Of a stretch of 64,000 nucleotides of DNA, positions 9,407 through 19,813 are shown piece after piece (the first letter of the stretch is position 1; every line of letters starts with the position of its first letter). This stretch comes from Pseudomonadota bacterium. GTDB taxonomy: Bacteria; Pseudomonadota; Alphaproteobacteria; Rhizobiales; Tepidamorphaceae. Under the pieces are notes generated by a model that made no database searches, was not told the DNA's origin, and saw only the letters and a list, made by a program, of their open reading frames with translations. The translations under genes were made by a program, and so were the position numbers. The stretch spans positions 62,001 through 126,000 of the forward strand of contig JAEWYT010000057.1 in the NCBI GenBank assembly GCA_023458595.1, written 5' to 3'.

Positions 9407-10657
9407 ATGTTCCGTTCAGTCCCCCGGTTGATCCTGGCGCTGGCGCTGGTCACGACGGCCGTCGGCGCGACGGCGCCCGCGCATGCGCAGGGCGTCACCG
9501 TATCGCAGCAGCGCAAGGATCCGATCTCCTCGTTCTTCAAGTCGCTGTTCGGGGGCATCACCCGCAAGTCCCAGCCGAGCCGCACGCTGAAGACGCCGCA
9601 ACGCAACGTCGGCGCCGGCAGCACCGGCAAGGCCGTCCGGCAGCGGGCGCCCGCCGTCGTCGCCGCGGAGAAGGCGGAGGACGCCAAGCGGGTCGCCGTA
9701 TTCGGCGACTTCTTCGCCGACGGACTGCAGTCCGGCCTGACCGAAGCGTTCCTCGAATCGTCGACCGTCGTCGTCGACGGCCAGAACAACGCGAGCTCCG
9801 GCCTGGTGCGCGAGGACCATTTCAACTGGCCGGCGTTCCTGTCGGGCTGGCTCGCCGATCCGCAGAAGAAGACCGACATCGCCGTGATCATGATCGGCGC
9901 CAACGACCGCCAGGCGCTTTCGGACGCCGCCGGCGAGCACGAGCCGCGCAGCGACCGCTGGCGCGAACTCTATGCCGAACGCGTCGATGCGATCATCAAG
10001 ATCTTCGCCGATCGGAAGGTGCCGCTCTACTGGGTGTCGCTGCCGCCGGTGGCCTCGGGCCGGCTGGGGCAGGACTACGCCTATTTCAACGAGCTGTTCC
10101 GCGAGCGCGCCTATCGCCACGGCATCGAGTTCGTCGATATCTGGAACAGCTTCGTCGACGAGGCCGGCAACTACGCGGCGGCCGGGCCGGACATCAACGG
10201 CGAGCGCCGCCAGCTTCGCGCCGAGGACGGCCTGCATTTCACGGCCGCCGGCAACCGCAAGCTCGCCCACTTCGTCGCCCGCGAGATCCGCCGCGACTTC
10301 GGCCGCGACGGCGGCCTGTTCCTGGCGCTGCCGCAGGGCCCGTCGGGCCCGCAGCCGTTCATGCCGAGCGACGAGCAGCTGCGCACGGGCGTCGGCGAGG
10401 TGGTGGCGCTGACGGGCGCGCAGGGCGGCACCGGCACGGCGCTTGCCGGAGGCCCCGAGCCGACCCCCGAGGCGCCGCGCGACTCGGCCTATCGCCAGGT
10501 GATCCTCGAAGGCGAGACGCCCGAAACCGAGCTCGGCCGCGCCGACGATTTCAGCTGGCCGCGCAAGAGCGCGCCGCTGCCCACCGCCCAGATCCCCGAA
10601 CGGACCGAACCGGCGGTCGAGGGCGCGCCGGGAGAAGACGGCAGCAGCGGAAGCTGA
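9407..10657 (+). CDS. DUF459-family SGNH/GDSL-like periplasmic protein
   Basis: A 416-residue protein. It has a signal peptide (cleavage near AHA/QG, residue 28), a basic linker, then an SGNH-hydrolase-like domain: block I GDFFADGL at 100-107, block III GANDRQ at 164-169, and block [11 protein letters not shown] with D274 and H277. In GDSL enzymes block I carries the nucleophilic Ser. Here the position is Phe, as in other DUF459 proteins I recall, so the hydrolase activity is uncertain. The last 120 residues are Pro/Glu-rich and disordered. Family members have been linked to cell-wall or polysaccharide acyl chemistry; the substrate here is unknown. Confidence 0.75.
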   Translation: MFRSVPRLILALALVTTAVGATAPAHAQGVTVSQQRKDPISSFFKSLFGGITRKSQPSRTLKTPQRNVGAGSTGKAVRQRAPAVVAAEKAEDAKRVAVFGDFFADGLQSGLTEAFLESSTVVVDGQNNASSGLVREDHFNWPAFLSGWLADPQKKTDIAVIMIGANDRQALSDAAGEHEPRSDRWRELYAERVDAIIKIFADRKVPLYWVSLPPVASGRLGQDYAYFNELFRERAYRHGIEFVDIWNSFVDEAGNYAAAGPDINGERRQLRAEDGLHFTAAGNRKLAHFVAREIRRDFGRDGGLFLALPQGPSGPQPFMPSDEQLRTGVGEVVALTGAQGGTGTALAGGPEPTPEAPRDSAYRQVILEGETPETELGRADDFSWPRKSAPLPTAQIPERTEPAVEGAPGEDGSSGS

Positions 10658-10681
10658 CCCTTCCGCCGCCGCGCGTGTCGG

Positions 10682-10734
10682 CGGTCGGCCCTGGGCGGTC
10701 GGCCCTGGGCGGTCGGCCCTGGGTGGTCGGCCCC
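10682..10734. repeat. 14-bp tandem repeat, about 3.8 copies
   Basis: The unit CGGTCGGCCCTGGG occurs at 10682-10695, 10696-10709 and 10710-10723, followed by a partial fourth copy with a first-base change. It fills the gap between the convergent ends of the DUF459 gene and gltD, and ends just before the gltD stop. The copies are identical, so the array is probably young and length-variable between strains. Confidence 0.9.
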
Positions 10735-10735
10735 G

Positions 10736-12154
10736 TCAGCGCGGCAGCGTGGTCTCGCCCATCAGCGCCAGGTCGACGGCGCGGGCGGCCTGGCGGCCCT
10801 CGCGGATCGCCCAGACCACCAGCGACTGGCCGCGGCGCATGTCGCCGCAGGCGAAGACCCGCCCGTTCGACGTGCGATAGCTCACCGTGTCGGCGAGCAC
10901 GTTGCCGCGGACGTCGAGATCGAGGCCGAGCTGCTCGATCACGCCCTCCTGGACCGGGCCGAGGAAGCCCATCGCGAGCAGCACGAGATCGGCCTTGATC
11001 TGGAACTCGGTGCCGGGGATCGGCTGCAGCTTGTCGTCGGCGCGCACGCAGTCGAGATGGGTGACGTGGCCGTTCTTGCCGACGAGCCTGCGGGTCAGCA
11101 CCGAGAAGTCGCGCTCGGCGCCTTCCTCCTGGCTCGAGGAGGTGCGCAGCTTGAGCGGCCAGTCCGGCCAGGTGAGCGCCTTGTCCTCCTTCTCCGGCGG
11201 ACGCGGCATGATCTCCAGCTGGGTCACCGACAGGGCGCCCTGGCGGATCGAGGTGCCGATGCAGTCGGAGCCCGTGTCGCCGCCGCCGATGACGATGACG
11301 TCCTTGCGGCCGGCGAGGATCGGCGTGACGTTGCCGAGCGGCTCCTCGCCGACGCGGCGGTTCTGCTGCGGCAGGAATTCCATGGCGAAGTGGACGCCGT
11401 TGAGGTCGCGGCCGGGCACGGGGAGGTCGCGCGGCTTCTCCGCCCCGCCGGCGAGCACGATCATGTCGTGGCGCTCCAGCAGCTCCTCGGCCGTCACGTC
11501 GACGCCGACATGGACGTTGCAGTCGAAGACGACGCCCTCGGCCTCCATCTGCGCGACGCGGCGGTCGATGTTGCCCTTCTCCAGCTTGAAGTCGGGGATG
11601 CCGTAGCGCAGCAGGCCGCCGGGGCGGGCGTTCTTCTCGTAGACGTGGACGGTGTGGCCGGCGCGGGCGAGCTGCTGGGCGCAGGCCAGACCGGCCGGGC
11701 CCGAGCCGACGACGCCGACGGAGTGGCCGGTGCGGCGCCCGGGCGGCTGCGGGCGGATCCAGCCGTTCGCCCAGCCGCGGTCGACGATCGCGCACTCGAT
11801 CGTCTTGATGGTGACCGGGACGTCCTGGATGTTCAGCGTGCACGACGCCTCGCACGGGGCGGGGCAGATGCGGCCGGTGAACTCCGGGAAGTTGTTGGTG
11901 GAGTGCAGGTTGGCGAGCGCCGTCTCCCACTTGCCGTTGTAGACGAGGTCGTTCCAGTCCGGGATCTGGTTGTTCACCGGACAGCCGTTGTGGCAGTAGG
12001 GGATGCCGCAGTCCATGCAGCGGGCCGCCTGGTCGCGGGTCGCCTCCTCGGACAGCGGGATCACGAACTCGCGGTAGTGGCGCACGCGGTCGGAGGCCGG
12101 CGCATAGCGCCGGTCGCGGCGGTCGATCTCGAGAAAACCTGTTACCTTGCCCAC
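10736..12154 (-). CDS. gltD: Glutamate synthase (NADPH) small subunit
   Basis: This 472-residue subunit carries electrons from NADPH through FAD and 4Fe-4S clusters to the large GOGAT subunit. The N-terminal ferredoxin-like region has the cysteine pattern [20 protein letters not shown] and [12 protein letters not shown]. It is followed by the FAD GxGxxG motif ([14 protein letters not shown]) and the NADPH motif ([11 protein letters not shown]). It starts 4 bases after the gltB stop, in one operon. Pathway: ammonium assimilation with glutamine synthetase. Confidence 0.96.
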   Translation of the reverse strand: MGKVTGFLEIDRRDRRYAPASDRVRHYREFVIPLSEEATRDQAARCMDCGIPYCHNGCPVNNQIPDWNDLVYNGKWETALANLHSTNNFPEFTGRICPAPCEASCTLNIQDVPVTIKTIECAIVDRGWANGWIRPQPPGRRTGHSVGVVGSGPAGLACAQQLARAGHTVHVYEKNARPGGLLRYGIPDFKLEKGNIDRRVAQMEAEGVVFDCNVHVGVDVTAEELLERHDMIVLAGGAEKPRDLPVPGRDLNGVHFAMEFLPQQNRRVGEEPLGNVTPILAGRKDVIVIGGGDTGSDCIGTSIRQGALSVTQLEIMPRPPEKEDKALTWPDWPLKLRTSSSQEEGAERDFSVLTRRLVGKNGHVTHLDCVRADDKLQPIPGTEFQIKADLVLLAMGFLGPVQEGVIEQLGLDLDVRGNVLADTVSYRTSNGRVFACGDMRRGQSLVVWAIREGRQAARAVDLALMGETTLPR

Positions 12155-12158
12155 GTGA

Positions 12159-15100
12159 TCACTCTCCGGCCCGCGCCATGTAGGGCGCGTCTTCCTGTTG
12201 CCGCGCCAGTTCCGCGAGCGCGCGGCGGTATTCCACCGGCATCACCTTGCGGAACTTCGGCAGATACTCGCTCCACTGCTCCAGGATCGCGGCGGCGCGT
12301 GTCGAGCCGGTGAAGCGGGCGTGGTTGGCGATGAGCTGGTGCAGGCGCTCGGCGTCGTGGCGGCTCATGTCGGCCATGACGTCGATCAGGCCCTTGTACT
12401 CGATGTCGCCGCCGTGATGGTGCAGCTTCTCGAGCAGGTCGTCCTCCTCGGAGACCGGCTCGAGCTCGACCATCGACAGGTTGCAGCGCGAGGCGAAGGT
12501 GCCGTCCTCGTCGAGCACGTAGGCGATGCCGCCCGACATGCCTGCGGCGAAGTTGCGGCCGGAGGCGCCGAGCACGACGACGACACCGCCGGTCATGTAT
12601 TCGCAGCAGTGGTCGCCGGCGCCCTCGACGACGGCGACGGCGCCCGAGTTGCGCACGGCGAAGCGCTCGCCGGCGACGCCGCGGAAGTAGCACTCGCCGG
12701 AGATCGCGCCGTAGAGGACCGTGTTGCCGACGATGATCGACTGCTCGGGGATCGCCGGGCACTTCTCGTCCGGACGCACGACGATGCGGCCGCCGGAAAG
12801 TCCTTTGCCGACATAGTCGTTGGCGTCGCCGATCAGCTCCAGCGAGACGCCGTGGGCGAGGAAGGCGCCGAAGCTCTGGCCGCCGGTGCCGCGGAGCGTG
12901 ACGGCGATCGTGTCCTCGGGCAGGCCGGCATGGCCGTAGCGCTTGGCGACCTCGCCCGACAGCATGGCGCCGGCGGTGCGGTCGGTGTTGCCGATCGTGT
13001 CCTCGATGCGGACGGGCGTGCGGCTCTCGAGCGCCGGCGCCGCCTTGTCGATCAGGCGGCGGTCGAGAATGTCGTGAATCGGATGGTCCTGCTCCTCGCA
13101 ATGGAAGATCGCGACGCCCTGCGGCGCGGCGGGCTTGTGGAACAGCCGCGAGAAGTCGAGGCCCTTCGCCTTCCAGTGCGACACTGCCTCGGTCTTGTCG
13201 AGCATCTGCATCTGCCCGACCATCTCGTCCATGGTGCGGTAGCCGAGCTCGGCCATCATCTCGCGCACTTCCTCGGCGACGAAGAAGAGGTAGTTGATGA
13301 CGTGCTCCGGCTTGCCGGTGAAGCGCTTGCGCAGCACCGGGTCCTGGGTGGCGACGCCGACCGGGCAGGTGTTCAGGTGGCACTTGCGCATCATGATGCA
13401 GCCGGCCGCGATCAGCGGCGCGGTGGCGAGGCCGAACTCGTCGGCGCCGAGCAACGCGCCGACGACGACGTCGCGGCCGGTGCGGATGCCGCCGTCGACC
13501 TGCACGGCGATGCGGCCGCGCAGCCGGTTGGCGACCAGCGTCTGGTGGGTCTCGGCCAGACCGATCTCCCACGGGCTGCCGGCATGCTTGATCGAGGTCA
13601 GCGGCGAGGCGCCGGTTCCGCCCTCGTAGCCGGAGATCGTCACGTGGTCGGCGCGCGCCTTGGCGACGCCGGCGGCGACCGTGCCGACGCCGACCTCGGA
13701 GACGAGCTTCACCGAGATGTCGGCGGCCGGATTGGCGTTCTTCAGGTCGAAGATGAGCTGCGCCAGGTCCTCGATCGAATAGATGTCGTGGTGCGGCGGC
13801 GGCGAGATCAGGCCGACGCCGGGCGTGGAGTGGCGCACCTTGGCGATGACCGCGTCGACCTTGTGGCCGGGCAATTGGCCGCCTTCGCCGGGCTTGGCGC
13901 CCTGCGCCATCTTGATCTGGATCATGTCGGCGTTGACGAGATACTCCGTCGTCACGCCGAAGCGGCCGGAGGCGACCTGCTTGATCGCCGAGCGCATGGA
14001 GTCGCCGTTGGGCAGCGGCTTGTAGCGGTCGGGCTCCTCGCCGCCCTCGCCGGTGTTCGACTTGCCGCCGACCCGGTTCATGGCGATCGCCAGCGTCGTG
14101 TGCGCCTCGCGGCTGATCGAGCCGTAGGACATGGCGCCGGTGGAGAAGCGGCGCACGATGTCGGCCGCCGGCTCCACCTCGTCGAGCGGCACCGGCCCGC
14201 GGCCGTCTTCGTCCGCCGACCGGATGCGGAACAGCGAGCGGATGGTGAGGTGCCTGTCCTCGCTCTCGTTCACGAGGCGCGAGAACTCGCGGTAGCGGTC
14301 CTGCGCGTTGCCGCGCACGGCATGCTGCAGGGCGGCCACGGTGTCGGGCCGCCAGACGTGGGACTCGCCGCGGAAGCGGAAGGCGTAGTCGCCGCCGACC
14401 TCGAGCGCGTTCTCCAGAACCGGGGAATCGCCGAACGCGGCGCGGTGGCGGCGGACCGTCTCCTCGGCGACCTCGGCGAGGCCGACGCCTTCGATGGTCG
14501 TCGCCGTGCCGGTGAAGTACTTGTCGACGAACCCCTGCGACAGCCCGACGGCGTCGAAGATCTGCGCGCCGCAATAGGACTGGTAGGTCGAGATGCCCAT
14601 CTTGGCGATGACCTTGAGGATGCCCTTGTCGATCGACTTGATGTAGCGGTGGACGACCTCGTCCTCGTCGACCTCCTCGGGGAAGTCGGCCTTCATGACG
14701 GCGAGGGTGTCGAAGGCGAGATAGGGGTTGATCGCCTCGGCGCCGTAGCCGGCGAGCACGCAGAAGTGATGCACCTCGCGCGCCTCGCCGGTCTCCACGA
14801 CGAGGCCGACCGAGGTACGCAGGCCCTTGCGGATCAGGTGGTTGTGGACGGCGGCGGTGGCCAGCAGCGCCGGGATCGGCACGCGCTCGGGACCGACCAG
14901 CCGGTCGGACAGGATGATGATGTTGAAGCCGGCGTGGACGGCGGCCTCGGCGCGCTCGCACAGGCGGTCGAGCGCCATGCGCATGCCGTCGATGCCGCGG
15001 TCGGCGCCGAAGGTGATGTCGAGCGTCTGGGTCTGGAACTGGTTGTCGGCGATGTCGCCGATCACCCGGATCTTCTCCAGGTCGTCGTTGGTCAGGATCG

Positions 15101-16850
15101 GCTGGCGCACCTCGAGGCGCTTCAGCGTCGACACGCCCTCGGCGTCGAACAGGTTCGGCCGCGGCCCGATGAAGGAGACGAGGCTCATCACCAGCTCCTC
15201 GCGGATCGAGTCGATCGGCGGGTTGGTGACCTGGGCGAAGTTCTGCTTGAAGTAGTTGTAGAGCAGCTTCGAATGGTCCGACAGCGCGGCGATCGGCGCG
15301 TCGTTGCCCATCGAGCCGACGGCCTCCTGGCCGGTCGTGGCCATCGGCGCGAGCAGGATCTTCAGGTCCTCCTGGGTGTAGCCGAAGGCCTGCTGGCGAT
15401 CGAGCAGGCTGACGTTGGTGCGCGGCGCTGTGCTGCGGACCGGCGGCAGCTCCTCGAGCACGATCTGGGTGCGGGCCAGCCACTCGCGGTAGGGATGGGC
15501 GCGGGCGAGCCGGGCCTTGATCTCCTCGTCGGAGATGATGCGGCCCTCCTGGAGGTCGATCAGCAGCATCTTGCCGGGCTGCAGGCGCCACTTGCGGACG
15601 ATCTTCTCCTCGGGGATCGAGAGGACGCCCATCTCCGAGGCCATGACGACGCGGTCGTCGTCGGTGACGAACCAGCGGGCCGGGCGCAGGCCGTTGCGGT
15701 CCAGCGTCGCGCCGATCTGGCGGCCGTCGGTGAAGGCGACGGCGGCGGGGCCGTCCCACGGCTCCATCAGGGCGGCGTGATACTCGTAGAAGGCGCGCCG
15801 CTCCTCGTCCATGAGAGGATTGCCGGCCCAGGCCTCCGGGATCATCGTCATGACCGCGTGGGCGAGGTCGTAGCCGCCCTCGATCAGGAACTCGAGGGCG
15901 TTGTCGAAGCAGGCCGTGTCGGACTGGCCCTCGTAGGAGATCGGCCAGATCTTCGAGATGTCCTCGCCGAACAGCGGCGTGGCGACGGAGGCCTGGCGGG
16001 CGGCCATCCAGTTGACGTTGCCGCGCAGGGTGTTGATCTCGCCGTTGTGGGCGACCATCCGGTAGGGATGGGCGAGCGGCCAGCTCGGGAAGGTGTTGGT
16101 CGAGAAGCGCTGGTGGACGAGCGCCAGCGCGGAGGCGAAGCGCGGGTCCGTCAGGTCCTTGTAGTAGGCGCCGAGCTGGTAGGCGAGGAACATGCCCTTG
16201 TAGACGAGCGTGCGCGAGGACAGCGACACCGGATAGTAGTCCGGCGTCTCGGGCCGGCCCGGCTCGAGGCGGCGGTTGGAGACGATCTTGCGGATCAGGT
16301 AGAGCCTGCGCTCGAAAACGTCCTGGTCGGCGATGTCGGCGGACCGGCCGATGAAGACCTGCAGGTGCTTCGGCTCGGTGGCGATCACCGTCTCCGACAG
16401 GCAGGAATTGTCGACCGGCACCTCGCGCCAGCCGAGCAGGGTCTGGCCGTTCTCGGCGATCGCCTCTTCCCAGAGCGCACGCATGGCCGCCTCGGCGGCG
16501 GGGTCGCGCGGCATGAAGATGTGGCCGACGCCGTAGTGGCCGACCGGCGGCAGCCCGAAGCCGAGCGCGGCGCATTCCTCGCGCAGGAAGGCGTCCGGGA
16601 TCTGCACCAGCATGCCGGCGCCGTCGCCCATCAGCGGATCGGCGCCGACCGCGCCGCGGTGGGTCAGGTTGACGAGGATCTCGAGGCCCTGCTCGACGAT
16701 GCCGTGGCTCGCCGCGCCTTTCATGTGGGCGACGAAGCCGACGCCGCAGGCGTCGCGCTCGTGCGCCGGGTCGAACAGACCTTCGGCGGCCGGCCGTCCG
16801 GGCATCCGCAGCGCCGCCGCAGGCATCCGAACCGTCTTCTCAGCACCCAT
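12159..16850 (-). CDS. gltB: Glutamate synthase (NADPH) large subunit
   Basis: A 1563-residue enzyme that makes two glutamates from glutamine and 2-oxoglutarate. The class II glutaminase domain begins at a Cys (C35 in [10 protein letters not shown]), so a propeptide of about 34 residues would be removed. The central and FMN-binding domains follow, with the 3Fe-4S cysteines in [15 protein letters not shown], and the C-terminal GXGXG beta-helix ([22 protein letters not shown]). Length is slightly above the family norm. It is first in the gltBD operon. The 565 bases upstream, shared with the bufferin operon, show no sigma-54 site that I could recognise. Confidence 0.96.
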   Translation of the reverse strand: MGAEKTVRMPAAALRMPGRPAAEGLFDPAHERDACGVGFVAHMKGAASHGIVEQGLEILVNLTHRGAVGADPLMGDGAGMLVQIPDAFLREECAALGFGLPPVGHYGVGHIFMPRDPAAEAAMRALWEEAIAENGQTLLGWREVPVDNSCLSETVIATEPKHLQVFIGRSADIADQDVFERRLYLIRKIVSNRRLEPGRPETPDYYPVSLSSRTLVYKGMFLAYQLGAYYKDLTDPRFASALALVHQRFSTNTFPSWPLAHPYRMVAHNGEINTLRGNVNWMAARQASVATPLFGEDISKIWPISYEGQSDTACFDNALEFLIEGGYDLAHAVMTMIPEAWAGNPLMDEERRAFYEYHAALMEPWDGPAAVAFTDGRQIGATLDRNGLRPARWFVTDDDRVVMASEMGVLSIPEEKIVRKWRLQPGKMLLIDLQEGRIISDEEIKARLARAHPYREWLARTQIVLEELPPVRSTAPRTNVSLLDRQQAFGYTQEDLKILLAPMATTGQEAVGSMGNDAPIAALSDHSKLLYNYFKQNFAQVTNPPIDSIREELVMSLVSFIGPRPNLFDAEGVSTLKRLEVRQPILTNDDLEKIRVIGDIADNQFQTQTLDITFGADRGIDGMRMALDRLCERAEAAVHAGFNIIILSDRLVGPERVPIPALLATAAVHNHLIRKGLRTSVGLVVETGEAREVHHFCVLAGYGAEAINPYLAFDTLAVMKADFPEEVDEDEVVHRYIKSIDKGILKVIAKMGISTYQSYCGAQIFDAVGLSQGFVDKYFTGTATTIEGVGLAEVAEETVRRHRAAFGDSPVLENALEVGGDYAFRFRGESHVWRPDTVAALQHAVRGNAQDRYREFSRLVNESEDRHLTIRSLFRIRSADEDGRGPVPLDEVEPAADIVRRFSTGAMSYGSISREAHTTLAIAMNRVGGKSNTGEGGEEPDRYKPLPNGDSMRSAIKQVASGRFGVTTEYLVNADMIQIKMAQGAKPGEGGQLPGHKVDAVIAKVRHSTPGVGLISPPPHHDIYSIEDLAQLIFDLKNANPAADISVKLVSEVGVGTVAAGVAKARADHVTISGYEGGTGASPLTSIKHAGSPWEIGLAETHQTLVANRLRGRIAVQVDGGIRTGRDVVVGALLGADEFGLATAPLIAAGCIMMRKCHLNTCPVGVATQDPVLRKRFTGKPEHVINYLFFVAEEVREMMAELGYRTMDEMVGQMQMLDKTEAVSHWKAKGLDFSRLFHKPAAPQGVAIFHCEEQDHPIHDILDRRLIDKAAPALESRTPVRIEDTIGNTDRTAGAMLSGEVAKRYGHAGLPEDTIAVTLRGTGGQSFGAFLAHGVSLELIGDANDYVGKGLSGGRIVVRPDEKCPAIPEQSIIVGNTVLYGAISGECYFRGVAGERFAVRNSGAVAVVEGAGDHCCEYMTGGVVVVLGASGRNFAAGMSGGIAYVLDEDGTFASRCNLSMVELEPVSEEDDLLEKLHHHGGDIEYKGLIDVMADMSRHDAERLHQLIANHARFTGSTRAAAILEQWSEYLPKFRKVMPVEYRRALAELARQQEDAPYMARAGE

Positions 16851-17415
16851 GTCTTCCGCTCCCTACCCAGTTCGCCCCGTCCCCGGCGGCGCGTCGTCCC
16901 TCGGTCCGCCCGGCCTCGTGAAACCGGTCGGCCCGTCGGATCGGTTCGTTTTTGCCGTTGGTCCGCGCCGGAAGTCCGGAGCAGCCGTTCGGTCGGCGAG
17001 CCGGGCCACGCTGCCCGTCACGCCGGTTCCGGCCCGCTTTCCGACCCGCCCCGCCTCGAACCGCCGCTTTCCGTGAACGGGCGGTGATCCGCAAATTGGG
17101 TCAGTAAGACTGTCCTATCCTTCCGCGCAAAATGCCAGATTTACCCGCCGTCCGCAAGGCCGTACGCGCACGATTGTTGCGTAGGATAGCGCCAATGCGA
17201 CAGATCCGGAAATGTTCCGTGGATCGGCGCGATTTGAACGAAAACACGAAAACTCGCGCGAGGTCGCAAAAGCGTAACGCCAAGTTGACTTCCACTTGAA
17301 GGATTGCCCGGCGCAGTGTCGCGTCGCCGACGGGCCGACCGGCCCAGGCGCCGCAGGGACACGAAAACCGGTGCGGCGAGAGTATCTCGAGGGCGAACCT
17401 CAAGGGAGAGAGAGC
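16851..17415. other. Intergenic region between gltB and the bufferin operon
   Basis: This 565-base stretch separates two divergent operons and holds no convincing gene. The half near gltB is GC-rich. The half nearer bufA1 (about 17100-17300) is visibly richer in A and T and probably carries the bufferin promoter. A GTAACG (17274-17279) followed after 17 bases by TGAA (17297-17300) resembles the GTAACC-N16-CGAA pattern of SigF-type ECF promoters known for homologous operons in Caulobacter, but it is imperfect. Confidence 0.4.
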
Positions 17416-17703
17416 ATGAACACCACCAGGACCCTGACGGCGCTCGCCGTCGCCGGCGCCATGGCGACCGCGCTGTCGCTGACCGCCGCGCCGAAGCAGG
17501 CCAGCGCGCAGGACATGGAGAAATGCTACGGCGTCGCCATGAAGGGACAGAACGACTGCAAGGCCGGCGCGCACGACTGCAAGGGACACTCGACCGTCGA
17601 TTTCGACGGCCAGTCCTTCAAGATGGTCGCCAAGGGCACCTGCACGGCGATGCAGACGCCGGAAGGCCCCGGCTCGCTGGAGCCGATCAACCGTCCGTCC
17701 TGA
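17416..17703 (+). CDS. bufA1: Bufferin-type RiPP metallophore precursor 1 (DUF2282)
   Basis: This 95-residue precursor has an Ala-rich signal peptide (residues 1-31, ending ASAQ) and a core with four Cys at 37, 48, 55 and 76, in [17 protein letters not shown]...HDCKG...KGTC. This spacing is that of DUF2282 bufferins, periplasmic copper-sequestering peptides whose central Cys are converted to heterocycles by a DUF692 oxidase. The leader has AAGGGAGAGAG just before the ATG. It is followed by a strong hairpin and then a second precursor, the oxidase and its partners. The family is recognised from sequence; the bound metal is inferred from studied homologues. Confidence 0.85.
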   Translation: MNTTRTLTALAVAGAMATALSLTAAPKQASAQDMEKCYGVAMKGQNDCKAGAHDCKGHSTVDFDGQSFKMVAKGTCTAMQTPEGPGSLEPINRPS

Positions 17704-17721
17704 CCACCGACGATCGAGAAT

Positions 17722-17750
17722 GGAATGCCGGCGCGATCCGCCGGCATTCC
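17722..17750 (+). terminator. Intra-operon hairpin between the two bufferin precursors
   Basis: A perfect 11-bp stem (17722-17732 with 17740-17750, GGAATGCCGGC arm) with a 7-base loop lies 19 bases after the first precursor stop. No T-tract follows, so it is not a strong intrinsic terminator. It could act as a partial terminator, a 3' stabiliser or a processing site. Such an element would allow the first precursor to be made in excess of the modifying enzymes. Confidence 0.5.
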
Positions 17751-17809
17751 GAATCCCGCTAGAATCGCCGACGGACGCGAAGCCGCGTCCCGCCAACAGG
17801 AGCGACCAC

Positions 17810-18100
17810 ATGAACAGGACAAAGACCACCGCCGCCGTCATCGCCGGCGCGCTCGCAGCCGCCGTTTCCTCGGCGTCGCCGCCCGCGCAGGCGCAGGAAA
17901 TGGAGAAGTGCTACGGCGTCGCGCTGAAGGGCCAGAACGATTGCGCCGCCGGCCCCGGCACGACCTGCGCGGGAACGTCGAAGGTCGATTACCAGGGCAA
18001 CTCCTGGAAGCTCGTCCCCAAGGGCACCTGCGCGACGGTGTCGCTGCCCGGCGACCGCACCGGCAGCCTGCAACCCTTGACGCGCGACCTGCCGAGCTGA
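17810..18100 (+). CDS. bufA2: Bufferin-type RiPP metallophore precursor 2 (DUF2282)
   Basis: A 96-residue paralogue of the preceding gene. It has a signal peptide (residues 1-28, PPAQAQ) and a core [14 protein letters not shown] with Cys at 34, 45, 53 and 74. The first core segment is nearly identical to precursor 1, but the second loop differs ([18 protein letters not shown] here, [17 protein letters not shown] in the other), and the other copy has two added His. The pair is probably a tandem duplication that has diverged. AACAGGAG lies just before the ATG. Its neighbours suggest modification by the adjacent MNIO enzyme. Confidence 0.85.
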   Translation: MNRTKTTAAVIAGALAAAVSSASPPAQAQEMEKCYGVALKGQNDCAAGPGTTCAGTSKVDYQGNSWKLVPKGTCATVSLPGDRTGSLQPLTRDLPS

Positions 18101-18141
18101 GCCGTCGGACGCGCCCGCACCTTCGCCGACGGAGGCATGAG

Positions 18142-19041
18142 ATGAGCGAAACCGCGACGGCCCTCCCGGCACGCCACGACGGCTCCATCCCGGTCCGCGC
18201 CGGGGTGGGCCTCAAGGCCCGGCACTACCGCACGATCCTCGAGGAGGAGCCGGACATCGGCTGGTTCGAGGTCCATCCGGAGAACTACATGGGCGCCGGC
18301 GGGCCGCCGCACCGGTATCTCTCCGCGGTGCGCGAGCGCTATCCGCTGTCGCTGCACGGGGTCGGCCTGTCGATCGGCGGCGACCGGCCGCTCGACAAGG
18401 CCCACCTGGCCCGCCTGAAGGCGCTGATCGAGCGCTACGGGCCCGGCCTGTTTTCCGAGCACCTCGCCTGGTCGACCCACGACGAGGGCTATCTGAACGA
18501 CCTCCTGCCGCTGCCCTACACGAGGGAGACGCTCGCCCGCGTCGCCGAGCATGTCGACGAGGTGCAGCAGGCGGTCGGCCGGCGGATGCTGCTGGAGAAC
18601 CCCTCCACCTACGTGCGCTTCGCCGAGACCGACATGGCCGAGGTCGCGTTCATCGCCGAACTGGTGGATCGAACCGGCTGCGGTCTGCTGCTCGACGTCA
18701 ACAACGTCTACGTCCAGGCCACCAATCACGGCTTCGACCCGGAAGCCTACATCGACGCCTTCCCGGTCGAGCATGTCGGCGAGATCCATCTCGCCGGGTT
18801 CGCCCGCCAGGAGGACGACCTCGGCGAGCCGCTCCTGATCGACGCGCACGACCGCGAGGTCGACCGCATCGTCTGGGACCTCTACGCCCGCGCGATCCGG
18901 CGGTCCGGTCCCGTGCCGACGCTGATCGAGTGGGACGCCAACGTGCCCGAGTGGCCGGTCCTCCACGCCGAGGCGATGCGCGCGGAAGCGGTGATGCGGG
19001 AAGCCTGCCGGCCGGGGGCCGCCTATGCCCTCGCTGGCTGA
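18142..19041 (+). CDS. bufB: Multinuclear non-heme iron oxidase (DUF692, bufferin maturase)
   Basis: This 299-residue TIM-barrel enzyme of the DUF692/MNIO family modifies Cys residues of the precursor peptides. Candidate iron ligands and active-site residues are all present: H72 (LHGVGLSIGG), E106/H107 (SEHLAWS), E152/N153 (LLENPSTY), D185/N187/N188 (LLDVNNVYV), H216 (IHLAGF), D234/H236/D237 (LIDAHDREV) and E263 (IEWDANVP). The ATG at 18142 follows a GGAGGCATGAG leader. Its 3' end overlaps the DUF2063 gene by 17 bases, showing tight coupling. The enzyme should act in the cytoplasm before export of the peptide. Confidence 0.88.
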   Translation: MSETATALPARHDGSIPVRAGVGLKARHYRTILEEEPDIGWFEVHPENYMGAGGPPHRYLSAVRERYPLSLHGVGLSIGGDRPLDKAHLARLKALIERYGPGLFSEHLAWSTHDEGYLNDLLPLPYTRETLARVAEHVDEVQQAVGRRMLLENPSTYVRFAETDMAEVAFIAELVDRTGCGLLLDVNNVYVQATNHGFDPEAYIDAFPVEHVGEIHLAGFARQEDDLGEPLLIDAHDREVDRIVWDLYARAIRRSGPVPTLIEWDANVPEWPVLHAEAMRAEAVMREACRPGAAYALAG

Positions 19042-19810
19042 GATACAGGACCGGTTCGTCTCGGCGATCCGCGACGGCGGGCTGCCGCCGCCGGCCGACG
19101 TCGTCGGCCGCCGGAACGAGCCGCCCGAACGGCGCTTCGGCGTCTACCGCAACAACGTCCACGTCGGCCTCGTCGAGGCGCTGATGGGCACCTATCCCGT
19201 CGTGCTGCGCCTCGTCGGCGAGGAGTTCTTCCGAGGCATGGCGCGGGTCTATGTCGGCGCCAACCTGCCGCGCACGCCGGTGCTGATCCGGTACGGCGCC
19301 GACTTCGCCGACTTCGTCGCGGGTTTCGGGCCGGCCGGCGACCTTCCCTACCTCGCCGACGTCGCGCGGCTCGAATGGGCCTGGAACCTCGCCTATCACG
19401 CCGCCGACATGGACCCGGTCGACGGGCGGGCGCTGGCCGACGTTCCGCCGGAGCGGATGGCCGATCTCGTCCTTGCCCTGCATCCCTCGCTGCAGGTCGT
19501 CTCCTCGCCGTGGCCGGTGCTGGCGATCTGGGAGACGAACAGCAACGATTCCGACGTGCGTTCCGTCGATCTCTCCGCGGGCGGTGGCGACGTCCTCGTG
19601 ATCCGGCCCGCCTACGAGGTCGAGTTGCGCAGCCTGCCGCGCGGCGGAGCCGCGTTCATCGCCGCGCTCGGCGAAGGCGCGCGGCTCGGCGAGGCCTTCG
19701 AGCAGGTGGTCGCCGCGGGCGAGGACTTCGACCTCGCCGCCAATTTGCACGGCCTGATCGGCTCCGGCGGAATCGCCGGCTTCAGGCTCGCGGACGACGA
19801 CGAGGGGTGA
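19025..19810 (+). CDS. bufC: DUF2063 protein, partner of the bufferin oxidase
   Basis: A 261-residue protein with the DUF2063 N-terminal helical domain (RRFGVYRNNVHVGLVEALMGTYPVVLRLVGEEFF, in two blocks from about residue 37). A C-terminal beta-rich domain fits the PqqD/RRE-like role proposed for this family in presenting the precursor to the MNIO enzyme. It overlaps bufB by 17 bases and precedes the DoxX gene by 3 bases. No catalytic residues are visible. The older label DNA-binding domain protein used for this family is probably not its function here. Confidence 0.82.
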   Translation: MPSLAEIQDRFVSAIRDGGLPPPADVVGRRNEPPERRFGVYRNNVHVGLVEALMGTYPVVLRLVGEEFFRGMARVYVGANLPRTPVLIRYGADFADFVAGFGPAGDLPYLADVARLEWAWNLAYHAADMDPVDGRALADVPPERMADLVLALHPSLQVVSSPWPVLAIWETNSNDSDVRSVDLSAGGGDVLVIRPAYEVELRSLPRGGAAFIAALGEGARLGEAFEQVVAAGEDFDLAANLHGLIGSGGIAGFRLADDDEG

Positions 19811-19813
19811 ATC

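Noticed and set aside
12142..16575. A 1477-codon minus-strand frame overlapping gltB in another frame
   Set aside because: Arg/Ala/Pro-rich composition without any motif; it is a frame shadow of gltB.
12198..17087. A 1629-codon open frame on the plus strand opposite gltB
   Set aside because: It is an antisense shadow in GC-rich DNA. Its translation is a low-complexity mix of R, G, A, D and V without domains, while gltB on the other strand has all family motifs.
17101..17841. A long minus-strand frame across the bufferin precursors
   Set aside because: It lies antisense to two genes with clear family signatures and has no recognisable domain.
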